A DNA stretch of 5,548 bases. Source: Flammeovirgaceae bacterium (GTDB lineage: Bacteria > Bacteroidota > Bacteroidia > Cytophagales > Cyclobacteriaceae). Made by a program: the position numbers and the translations under genes. The stretch lies in the NCBI GenBank assembly GCA_947457025.1, contig CANGUI010000152.1:1-5548 (forward strand), given 5' to 3'. The notes beneath the pieces were generated by a model. That model ran no database searches, was not told the origin of the DNA, and saw only the letters and a program-made list of their open reading frames with translations. Of this stretch, positions 1 through 5,548 are shown one piece after another (within the stretch, counting starts at the first letter, position 1; every line of letters starts with the position of its first letter).

Positions 1-651
1 ATCCAACTGCCCTCACCCGACGGTCTTGCCCAGGCGTTTCTGTTGGGTGAGGAGTTTATCGGAAATGATACTTCCTGCCTGGTTTTGGGCGATAACATCT
101 TCTACGGCTACAACTTTTCGAAACAGTTGGAGGAGGCCGGAGACCTCAAGGCAGGGGCTACGGTTTTTGGATATTATGTAAGCGATCCTGAGCGGTACGG
201 AGTGGTTGAGTTTGACCCACGCGGAAAAGTGATTTCAATTGAGGAAAAGCCGAAAATACCAAAGTCGAATTACGCCGTAACCGGATTGTATTTCTACGAT
301 AATACCGTGGTTGAGAAGGCAAAGAGCGTGAAACCCTCTGCACGGGGTGAGTTAGAGATTACCGATTTAAACCGTGTTTATCTTGACGAAGGGCAGCTTA
401 ACGTAAAGATTCTCGGGCGAGGTATGGCATGGTTAGACACAGGCACCCACCAGAGTTTACTTCAGGCATCTAATTTTGTTGAGTCCATCGAAGAACGCCA
501 AGGCCTCAAGATTGCTTGCCTTGAGGAAATCGCCTTCCGAAAAGGGTACATTTCGAAAGCGGAATTATTGGAGTTGGCAAAGCCATTGTCGAAAAATCAA
601 TACGGACAGTATTTGGCTAAAGTAGCCGATGAAAAAGGGCCCGTATTTTAG
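1..651 (+). CDS. rfbA: Glucose-1-phosphate thymidylyltransferase RfbA/RmlA, 5'-truncated by window edge
   Basis: This enzyme joins dTTP and glucose-1-phosphate to give dTDP-glucose and pyrophosphate, the first cytoplasmic step of dTDP-rhamnose and related deoxysugar synthesis. The reading frame is open from base 1, and its first residues ([13 protein letters not shown]) are conserved interior RmlA sequence, so the gene starts upstream. The 216 residues present compare with about 290 in the family, so roughly 75 N-terminal residues, including the G-rich nucleotide-binding loop, lie outside the window. Visible family motifs are LGDNIFYG (Asp at fragment residue 31), [32 protein letters not shown], the ARGELEITD stretch, and [14 protein letters not shown] (Asp at fragment residue 146). 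The two Asp residues match the metal-binding aspartates of characterised RmlA proteins. A Met/Leu start at base 43 would remove conserved sequence and is not the true start. The TAG stop overlaps the stop of the opposing ccmB. No rfbB, rfbC or rfbD is visible, so those genes may lie upstream or elsewhere. Confidence 0.97.
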   Translation: MQLPSPDGLAQAFLLGEEFIGNDTSCLVLGDNIFYGYNFSKQLEEAGDLKAGATVFGYYVSDPERYGVVEFDPRGKVISIEEKPKIPKSNYAVTGLYFYDNTVVEKAKSVKPSARGELEITDLNRVYLDEGQLNVKILGRGMAWLDTGTHQSLLQASNFVESIEERQGLKIACLEEIAFRKGYISKAELLELAKPLSKNQYGQYLAKVADEKGPVF

Positions 652-1301
652 CTTCGCCAAACAAAAGGAAAAAGTACGTAGGATAACGCGACAGCGATGG
701 CGTCAATGGCCACGATCATGGCAAGACTGTCAAAGCTTACCGCGGCATCAAGTCCATCAATACAGTCTTTGGTTACCCGAATACTCAACGTTAGGATAGA
801 GATGATGATCGGAAAGCTAAGGATGGCCATTAGAACACCACTGTTGTTTGCTTTACCAGCGATGGCGGACAGCAGCGATAATGAAGCCGCAAAACCCAAA
901 GATGATAGTACGAGCGTAGCAACGAAAATCTGGATATTTTGAATAGGATTATCGATCAACAGCACAAAAAAGCCGGCGCCAGCAAATGTCAATAGCAGGA
1001 TAAGCAGAAAGTTGTACAGGATTTTAGAGAGGATGATTTCTTCCGGCGGCACCAAAGAAAAAAAATAGTGATCACGGCCCTTGCGTTCCCCCAAAAAACT
1101 TTTTGCCCCCACGTTAATGGCAGAGAAAAGAATCATCATCCACAACAGTGTACTCCATGTGGCAGGCGAAAGGTTACGTCCCTGCACGCCCAGTGCCAGG
1201 TAGCAGATAAACGTGGTGGCAAAAAGATAGAGCACCAGGCCCGCAAGCGCCGCCTGCCGCCTGATTTCCAGCAGGACGTCCTTTAGAAAAAAATGAAACA
1301 C
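648..1301 (-). CDS. ccmB: CcmB-type heme exporter / cytochrome c maturation ABC permease
   Basis: CcmB is the integral membrane permease that works with the ATPase CcmA and with CcmC in System I cytochrome c maturation, supporting heme handover to CcmE at the inner membrane. The protein is about 217 residues, normal for CcmB, with six hydrophobic segments at roughly 19-39, 47-65, 92-116, 124-148, 155-175 and 191-213. The stretch from [16 protein letters not shown] through [13 protein letters not shown], and the C-terminal LFPFVWRS, match what I recall of Bacteroidetes CcmB. I chose the GTG start at 1301: it lies one base after the wzz stop and gives an N-terminus of the usual form (a short charged helix, [11 protein letters not shown], then TM1). 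The alternative is an ATG at 1337, which adds 12 residues and overlaps wzz by 35 bp. The gene probably shares the wzz transcript. No ccmA, ccmC or ccmE is in the window, and downstream space is closed by the convergent rfbA. Two T-runs (7 and 8 bases on the coding strand) are present, but the frame is intact. Confidence 0.9.
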   Translation of the reverse strand: MFHFFLKDVLLEIRRQAALAGLVLYLFATTFICYLALGVQGRNLSPATWSTLLWMMILFSAINVGAKSFLGERKGRDHYFFSLVPPEEIILSKILYNFLLILLLTFAGAGFFVLLIDNPIQNIQIFVATLVLSSLGFAASLSLLSAIAGKANNSGVLMAILSFPIIISILTLSIRVTKDCIDGLDAAVSFDSLAMIVAIDAIAVALSYVLFPFVWRS

Positions 1302-1302
1302 C

Positions 1303-2325
1303 TTATTTGAAATCGCGCAGATAGTTATTGAATGCAAGCAGCAGCACTAAAAGGTACGAAGCCAAAAAACCAAATAAAGCCCCCAAAACGATCGTTTTTG
1401 GAAGGCTGTCGCTCGCCGGCTCACTAAATTCGGTAAAGCCATCTACCACCTCAAAATCCGGCAAAATATAGAGCTGGCGCTCCGTACTTTGGAGTTCGTT
1501 ATAAATCTCGAAATCGCGATTATACACTTCAATGGGATTTGTCACGGCCCGGTCGCTGAGAATAACATTATTGGAACCTTGGCGGCTTTGCTCGGCCATA
1601 CTTTTGTAGTTGCTGTAGATAACCACTTTCAAACTGTCCAGTTTTTTCGATTCCTGCTGCAACTTTTCCTTCCTGCTCAGCAGGTTTAGTTTGTTTATTT
1701 CGATTCGTTTTTTTATGTACTCGTTATTTCGAAAATAGTTCACCAAGGCATCTTGGATGGTTTTTACAATTGTCGGACTGTAGGTCTGAACCGTAATTTC
1801 AAAAGCATGCCCGTTTTCCACGGCAAGACGATCTACCACCTGTTCAATCATTTTTTCGTTCTTTTTATCGGTTTGCAGACTTTTAAGTTGCTCCCGTAGT
1901 ATTTCCATATCTAGAAGTTCCTTTTCCGGAATAAACGGTATCGCTTGAAACTCTTTGATTTTCTTCGCAACTGAATCTGGTAAATTAAGTGTTCGCGCCA
2001 AGCCAGCGGCATCATCCTCTTCCGCCAACAGGTTGAGCTTACCCATGGAGCTTTCAATAATTCTTTTGTTTAGGTAGTTGGAGCTGAGTATCATCGAGGA
2101 CTCGTAGAAATCCTTTTTCACGTAAGTGGCATATCCAAATGCAATCGCGGCACCTGCAATCGTTAACGAAATGAACAGTGCCTTGTTCGCCACGGGCGTT
2201 GCTCGCACCAGCGCGAGGAATCGAATGCAGCCGAGACCAATCCCTTTGAAGAAATCCCCGATTTTTGCAAATAATACGCCCAGATCAATTTCGTCAGAAG
2301 GGGTGGGCTTGGGTTGATTATCCAT
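1303..2325 (-). CDS. wzz: Wzz-type polysaccharide chain-length determinant protein
   Basis: This is a 340-residue polysaccharide co-polymerase. Such inner-membrane proteins oligomerise in the periplasm and set the number of repeat units added by the Wzy polymerase. The architecture is typical: a cytoplasmic N-terminus with the motif [16 protein letters not shown] (11-26), TM1 at about 48-68, a periplasmic domain of about 240 residues with helical, charged, coiled-coil-like stretches (about 135-165 and 203-235), and TM2 at about 311-333 followed by a short basic tail. Just before TM2 is a proline-bearing segment, EPASDSLPK (302-310), where Wzz proteins carry their Pro-rich motif. There is no C-terminal tyrosine-kinase domain, so it resembles stand-alone O-antigen/capsule Wzz rather than Wzc. 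The ATG at 2325 is the natural start because the N-terminal motif follows directly. ccmB begins 1 bp after its stop. A candidate promoter lies at 2358-2388. Family assignment is firm; whether it acts on O-antigen, capsule or exopolysaccharide is open. Confidence 0.92.
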   Translation of the reverse strand: MDNQPKPTPSDEIDLGVLFAKIGDFFKGIGLGCIRFLALVRATPVANKALFISLTIAGAAIAFGYATYVKKDFYESSMILSSNYLNKRIIESSMGKLNLLAEEDDAAGLARTLNLPDSVAKKIKEFQAIPFIPEKELLDMEILREQLKSLQTDKKNEKMIEQVVDRLAVENGHAFEITVQTYSPTIVKTIQDALVNYFRNNEYIKKRIEINKLNLLSRKEKLQQESKKLDSLKVVIYSNYKSMAEQSRQGSNNVILSDRAVTNPIEVYNRDFEIYNELQSTERQLYILPDFEVVDGFTEFSEPASDSLPKTIVLGALFGFLASYLLVLLLAFNNYLRDFK

Positions 2326-2345
2326 GAATAACGTGGTTAATTGCT

Positions 2346-2353
2346 TACTTTTG
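2346..2353 (+). promoter_or_regulatory. Candidate Bacteroidetes -7 element for the epimerase operon
   Basis: TACTTTTG fits the Bacteroidetes -7 consensus TAnnTTTG exactly and lies 27 bp before the preferred ATG at 2381, leaving a short leader. No good TTTG/TTG -33 element is found at the usual spacing: the nearest upstream TTG (2314-2316) is about 29 bp away, which is too far. The call therefore rests on one element plus its place in the divergent intergenic gap. Confidence 0.45.
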
Positions 2354-2357
2354 GGGC

Positions 2358-2388
2358 CGAAATTACGGATACTTCGTTCGATGTCAAA
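2358..2388 (-). promoter_or_regulatory. Candidate Bacteroidetes promoter for wzz-ccmB
   Basis: On the minus strand a TTTG -33 element (2388-2385) is followed, after 19 bp, by TAATTTCG (2365-2358), which matches TAnnTTTG except for one base. This spacing is typical of Bacteroidetes sigma-ABfr promoters. It lies about 33 bp upstream of the wzz ATG at 2325. The -33 part falls within the first codons of the divergent epimerase gene, so the two promoters overlap face to face. Confidence 0.5.
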
Positions 2389-3403
2389 TTCAAAGCGTGT
2401 TTTGGTAACAGGTGCGGCCGGCTTTATTGGGTTTCACTTGTCTAAGCGATTGCTCAAAGAGGGCTACCAGGTTACCGGAATTGATTCTCTGAATGATTAC
2501 TATTCGGTGGAGTTGAAGCAGGCGCGCCTCAATCTTTTGCTGCACGAAACCGCATTTAAATTCAATAAAGTTTCGTTAGAAGATCGTGAGGCAATCGATC
2601 GTTTGTTTGAGGCTAACTCGTTCGACTTTGTCGTGAATCTCGCAGCTCAGGCGGGTGTGCGGTATTCCATTACCAATCCCCGAGCGTACTTGGATAGCAA
2701 CCTCACCGGATTTCTAAACATTCTTGAGGCATGCCGTCAACATCCACCAAAGCATCTGGTATATGCCTCGTCAAGTTCCGTTTACGGGGCGAACCGGCAA
2801 ATGCCTTTTTCTGAACAGCAAACCACTGACCATCCACTCGCCTTGTATGGGGCGACAAAGAAAGCTAATGAACTGATGGCGCATGCATATTCAAATTTAT
2901 ATGCGTTGCCGACCACGGGCCTTCGTTTTTTTACGGTTTACGGACCGTGGGGCCGGCCGGATATGGCATTATTTCTTTTCACAAAAGCCATTCTTGAGGG
3001 CAAACCAATTGACATTTTTAACAATGGCCAGATGAAGCGGGATTTCACTTACGTGGATGATATCGTGGAAAGCATCGTTCGCCTGATCCCTAAACCACCG
3101 CAACCGAATACCGCCTGGGATGGGTACCATCCCGACCCCTCGTGCAGCTTTGCTCCCTATAGTATCTTTAACATCGGAAACAATCAGCCGGTGGAGTTAA
3201 TGCACGCAATAACTGCGTTGGAGAACAAGATTGGGAAAAAAGCGATAAAGAACTTTCTTCCGTTGCAGCAGGGTGATGTGGTCCAGACGTTTGCAAATGT
3301 AGATGCACTTGCGGCCTACGTCAATTTTAAACCGGCCACACCAATTGAAATCGGAATTGGTAATTTTGTGGCTTGGTATCGGGATTATTATAAGGTGAAT
3401 TAA
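2381..3403 (+). CDS. NAD-dependent UDP-glucuronate 4-epimerase-type SDR protein (CapI-like)
   Basis: This is a 340-residue extended short-chain dehydrogenase that most likely inverts C4 of UDP-glucuronate to give UDP-galacturonate in the cytoplasm. The Rossmann motif GAAGFIG spans 11-17, Asp35 follows beta-2 in IDSLNDYY, and the catalytic set is Ser131 (in SSSSVYG), Tyr156 and Lys160 (YGATK). [21 protein letters not shown] and [11 protein letters not shown] are hallmark stretches of the CapI/UDP-GlcA epimerase group, as is the PNTAWDG...[16 protein letters not shown] insertion. The C-terminus [14 protein letters not shown] is complete. I placed the start at ATG 2381 ([14 protein letters not shown]) because the Rossmann fold begins there. 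The in-frame ATG at 2324 would add 19 residues of non-conserved sequence, overlap wzz and include the candidate promoter. It is the first gene of a plus-strand operon, followed after 9 bp by the tviB-like gene. Activity on a UDP-HexNAc uronate instead of UDP-GlcA cannot be excluded given that neighbour. Confidence 0.92.
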   Translation: MSNSKRVLVTGAAGFIGFHLSKRLLKEGYQVTGIDSLNDYYSVELKQARLNLLLHETAFKFNKVSLEDREAIDRLFEANSFDFVVNLAAQAGVRYSITNPRAYLDSNLTGFLNILEACRQHPPKHLVYASSSSVYGANRQMPFSEQQTTDHPLALYGATKKANELMAHAYSNLYALPTTGLRFFTVYGPWGRPDMALFLFTKAILEGKPIDIFNNGQMKRDFTYVDDIVESIVRLIPKPPQPNTAWDGYHPDPSCSFAPYSIFNIGNNQPVELMHAITALENKIGKKAIKNFLPLQQGDVVQTFANVDALAAYVNFKPATPIEIGIGNFVAWYRDYYKVN

Positions 3404-3412
3404 CTTAATTTA

Positions 3413-4666
3413 ATGAAAGAGAAAATTGGTATTATCGGCCTCGGATACGTCGGACTACCTCTTGCGGTAGAGTTTGGAAAGAAATTTGAAGTCATTGGTT
3501 TTGATATAAATGCTACCCGCATTGCGGAACTTTCCAGCGGAATAGACCGCACGCGTGAAGTTGAAACATCTGAACTCACCGCATCCACTGGTCTTACGTT
3601 CACCACGCGTGTGGATGAACTTAACAAGGCTAACATTTTTATTATAACGGTTCCAACCCCGATAGACGAGTTTAAGAAACCGGATTTGACGCCACTCATC
3701 AAAGCGAGCGAAACCGTAGGCAAGGTTTTGAAAAGAGGCGACATCGTTATCTACGAATCAACCGTTTACCCAGGTTGCACCGAGGAGGTTTGCGTACCCG
3801 TTCTTGAGAAGTTCAGTCAACTTCAATTTAATCTTGACTTTTTCTGTGGCTATTCGCCCGAGCGCATCAACCCGGGCGATAAGCTTCACCGGGTAACCGA
3901 CATTAAGAAAGTGACCAGCGGTAGCAATCCGGAAATAGCCGATAGGGTAGATGCGCTTTATCAAACAATCATTAAAGCCGGCACGCACAAGGCGTCATCC
4001 ATAAAAGTGGCAGAGGCGGCAAAAGTGATCGAGAACTCGCAACGGGATCTCAATATTGCATTTGTAAATGAATTAGCACTGATCTTTGATCGGATTGGTA
4101 TCGACACGCATGAAGTATTAGAGGCTGCCGGAACAAAATGGAATTTCCTGCCCTTTAAACCAGGGTTGGTAGGCGGGCATTGCATAGGCGTGGATCCGTA
4201 CTACCTCACACACAAAGCCGAAAGTTTGGGTTACAACCCTCAGGTCATTCTTTCCGGCAGGCGCATCAATGATAATATGGGCGTATACATCGCGAACACG
4301 GTGATTAAACTAATGACGCAAAACAAACACAAGATTCACGATGCAAACATTTTGGTGTTGGGGATTACGTTCAAAGAGAACTGTCCGGACATTCGAAACA
4401 GCCGGGTTGTTGATGTAATCTACGAGTTGAAAAGCTTTGGGGCCAACGTTGATGTATACGATCCCCATGCAGATCCGGAAGAAGTGAAACACGAATATGG
4501 TCTGTCGCTTAAGAAAGCGTTGGATGAAAAGTTCCATGCGGTAGTGATGGCTGTGGCCCATGAGGAATTCAAAACCCTTGATTGGGGCGCCTTCACCCTA
4601 CCGAACACCGTCGTCTATGATGTGAAGGGAGTGCTTCCGCGTCAAAAGGTAACAGCGCGCTTGTAG
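3413..4666 (+). CDS. tviB: UDP-N-acetyl-D-glucosamine/galactosamine 6-dehydrogenase (TviB/WbpO family)
   Basis: This 417-residue nucleotide-sugar dehydrogenase is likely to oxidise C6 of UDP-GlcNAc or UDP-GalNAc to the uronic acid in two NAD+-dependent steps, supplying a HexNAcA residue for the polysaccharide. The N-terminal Rossmann motif GLGYVG spans 9-14, with Asp31 at the end of beta-2. Further motifs are VPTPID (80-85), ESTVYPGCTEE (115-125) and YSPERINPGD (147-156). Lys204 and Asn208 lie in AAKVIENSQRDLNIAFVNE, the nucleophile Cys257 in GGHCIGVDPYY, and Asp261 follows it. These correspond in kind and spacing to the active-site residues of characterised UDP-glucose dehydrogenases. The run LTHKAESLGYNPQVILSGRRINDNMG is characteristic of the TviB/WbpO (Vi antigen) group rather than of UDP-glucose dehydrogenases. 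The C-terminal UDP-binding domain is complete. It starts 9 bp after the epimerase, with an A/T-rich leader and no Shine-Dalgarno, and is followed 10 bp later by galE. Choice between GlcNAc and GalNAc substrate cannot be read from the sequence. Confidence 0.93.
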   Translation: MKEKIGIIGLGYVGLPLAVEFGKKFEVIGFDINATRIAELSSGIDRTREVETSELTASTGLTFTTRVDELNKANIFIITVPTPIDEFKKPDLTPLIKASETVGKVLKRGDIVIYESTVYPGCTEEVCVPVLEKFSQLQFNLDFFCGYSPERINPGDKLHRVTDIKKVTSGSNPEIADRVDALYQTIIKAGTHKASSIKVAEAAKVIENSQRDLNIAFVNELALIFDRIGIDTHEVLEAAGTKWNFLPFKPGLVGGHCIGVDPYYLTHKAESLGYNPQVILSGRRINDNMGVYIANTVIKLMTQNKHKIHDANILVLGITFKENCPDIRNSRVVDVIYELKSFGANVDVYDPHADPEEVKHEYGLSLKKALDEKFHAVVMAVAHEEFKTLDWGAFTLPNTVVYDVKGVLPRQKVTARL

Positions 4667-4676
4667 AACGATAATA

Positions 4677-5548
4677 ATGAAGGGGAAGATACTTGTAACG
4701 GGTGGTGCTGGGTATATAGGCGCACACACTGTGTTTGAGCTGTTTCAGGAAGGCTTTATACCGGTAATTCTTGACGACTTTTCTCGCAGTGACGATACAC
4801 TTTTAATCGGGCTCACCAAACTAATGGGGAAGGATCCCTTAGTCTGTCGTGGGAATTGTGCCGATGCAGATTTCATAAAAGGCGTTTTTTCAGCGCACCA
4901 ATTTGAAGGAGTCATGCACTTCGCTGCTTACAAAGCAGTTGGCGAGTCGGTGGAGAATCCGTTGCTCTATTATCGTAACAATATTGAATCGCTTACGTCA
5001 TTATTAGAGGTAATGAATGCTAATCAGGTAAAGAACCTGATCTTCTCCTCCTCATGTACGGTGTATGGCCAACCCGAACAAGTACCGGTAACTGAGGATG
5101 CTCCTTTCAAACGGGCGGAGTCTCCCTATGGCGCAACAAAGCAAATGTGTGAACGTATTTTGGAAGATGTGTATCCGCTGGGTTTTCGTATCGTTTCACT
5201 GCGCTACTTTAATCCGATAGGGGCCCATCCGTCTGCATTGTTAGGCGAAATACCCATGGGACGCCCGAATAACTTGGTTCCTTTCATCACCCAAACAGCC
5301 ATCGGCAAAAGGCCGAAGCTGGTGGTATTTGGAAATGACTATAACACACCCGATGGATCGAACGTTCGGGACTTTATTCATGTAGTAGACTTGGCTAAGG
5401 CCCACGTGAAAGCGCTTGAGCTGGTGAAAAAGCAGAAGGAGAATGCCTACTACGATGTTTTTAATCTTGGAACAGGTGTGGGGGTGTCTGTATTGGAATT
5501 GGTTAGAAGATTTCAAGAATTAACTGGAGTAAACCTGAATTGGGAGAT
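4677..5548 (+). CDS. galE: UDP-glucose 4-epimerase GalE, 3'-truncated by window edge
   Basis: GalE interconverts UDP-glucose and UDP-galactose (some members also UDP-GlcNAc and UDP-GalNAc) in the cytoplasm using bound NAD. The frame is open from ATG 4677 to the window end, giving 290 complete codons of about 340. It begins MKGKILVTGGAGYIGAH, with the NAD-binding GGAGYIG at 9-15. The catalytic residues are Ser126 in SSSCTVYG, Tyr151 and Lys155 (YGATK); their spacing is the same as in E. coli GalE (124/149/153). MHFAAYKAVGESVENPL, LRYFNPIGAHPSALLGE, PNNLVPFITQ and DGSNVRDFIHVVDLAKAH are classic GalE stretches. The start follows the tviB stop by 10 bp (aacgataata) without a Shine-Dalgarno. The residue corresponding to E. 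coli Tyr299, which gates N-acetylated substrates, lies beyond the window. It therefore cannot be said whether this GalE supplies UDP-GalNAc to the neighbouring dehydrogenase. Confidence 0.96.
   Translation, partial: MKGKILVTGGAGYIGAHTVFELFQEGFIPVILDDFSRSDDTLLIGLTKLMGKDPLVCRGNCADADFIKGVFSAHQFEGVMHFAAYKAVGESVENPLLYYRNNIESLTSLLEVMNANQVKNLIFSSSCTVYGQPEQVPVTEDAPFKRAESPYGATKQMCERILEDVYPLGFRIVSLRYFNPIGAHPSALLGEIPMGRPNNLVPFITQTAIGKRPKLVVFGNDYNTPDGSNVRDFIHVVDLAKAHVKALELVKKQKENAYYDVFNLGTGVGVSVLELVRRFQELTGVNLNWE

Noticed and set aside
636..651. GGGCCC palindrome followed by T's as a possible terminator at the end of rfbA.
   Set aside because: The stem is only a 6-bp palindrome without a loop, and the T-run is four bases; too weak to call.
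697..1286. Plus-strand open frames at 697-942 and 1068-1286.
   Set aside because: They are antisense to ccmB, which shows membrane segments and family motifs over the same bases.
1489..2317. Plus-strand open frames at 1489-1689 and 2126-2317.
   Set aside because: They are antisense to wzz, whose two-TM architecture and N-terminal motif identify the coding strand.
2324..2380. In-frame ATG at 2324 as the start of the epimerase (19 extra residues).
   Set aside because: The added residues are not part of the SDR fold, the sequence contains the candidate -7 box, and the conserved N-terminus starts at ATG 2381.
2950..2961. GC-rich palindromic GGCCGGCC stretch as a possible regulatory or recombination site.
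   Set aside because: It encodes the conserved GPWGRPDM motif of the epimerase and occurs once, so coding constraint explains it.
3400..4608. Several minus-strand open frames of 62-114 codons (3400-3744, 3758-3988, 3961-4185, 4310-4561, 4420-4608).
   Set aside because: All are shadows of the TviB-family gene, which is continuous and conserved from start to stop on the plus strand.
5241..5516. 91-codon open frame on the minus strand.
   Set aside because: It lies antisense within galE, whose plus-strand frame has unmistakable family motifs throughout; the antisense product has no recognisable features.

Overview
The window is a piece of a surface-polysaccharide (O-antigen or capsule) biosynthesis locus, most likely from a member of the Bacteroidota, perhaps a Cytophagales-type bacterium. 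The evidence for this is the Bacteroidetes-style CcmB and Wzz sequences, the absence of Shine-Dalgarno motifs before the genes (A/T-rich leaders instead), and promoter-like elements of the Bacteroidetes TTTG / TAnnTTTG type. The lineage is inferred from sequence recall, not from a database search.

Layout. (1) Positions 1-651, plus strand: the 3' three-quarters of rfbA (glucose-1-phosphate thymidylyltransferase), whose start lies outside the window. (2) Positions 648-2325, minus strand: a two-gene unit read as wzz (chain-length determinant) and then ccmB (cytochrome c maturation permease). The ccmB stop overlaps the rfbA stop by 4 bp, tail to tail. (3) Positions 2326-2380: a 55-bp divergent intergenic region with candidate promoters facing both ways. 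(4) Positions 2381-5548, plus strand: a tight three-gene run of a UDP-glucuronate 4-epimerase-type SDR enzyme, a TviB/WbpO-type UDP-N-acetylhexosamine 6-dehydrogenase, and galE, which is cut off by the window end. The gaps are only 9 and 10 bp, so this looks like one operon.

How the genes fit together. RfbA starts dTDP-sugar (dTDP-rhamnose type) synthesis. The three plus-strand enzymes interconvert and oxidise UDP-hexoses, giving UDP-Gal or UDP-GalNAc type sugars and uronic acids. Wzz would set the polymer length. The one gene outside this theme is ccmB, which belongs to cytochrome c biogenesis.

Coding density is almost complete, with no gene-free stretch longer than 56 bp. I saw no tRNA, rRNA, CRISPR, insertion sequence, long repeat or convincing terminator. 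I found no clearly undescribed system. The points most worth a second look are the orphan ccmB joined to wzz, the overlapping divergent promoters, and the substrate question raised by pairing a TviB-type dehydrogenase with a GlcA-type epimerase.
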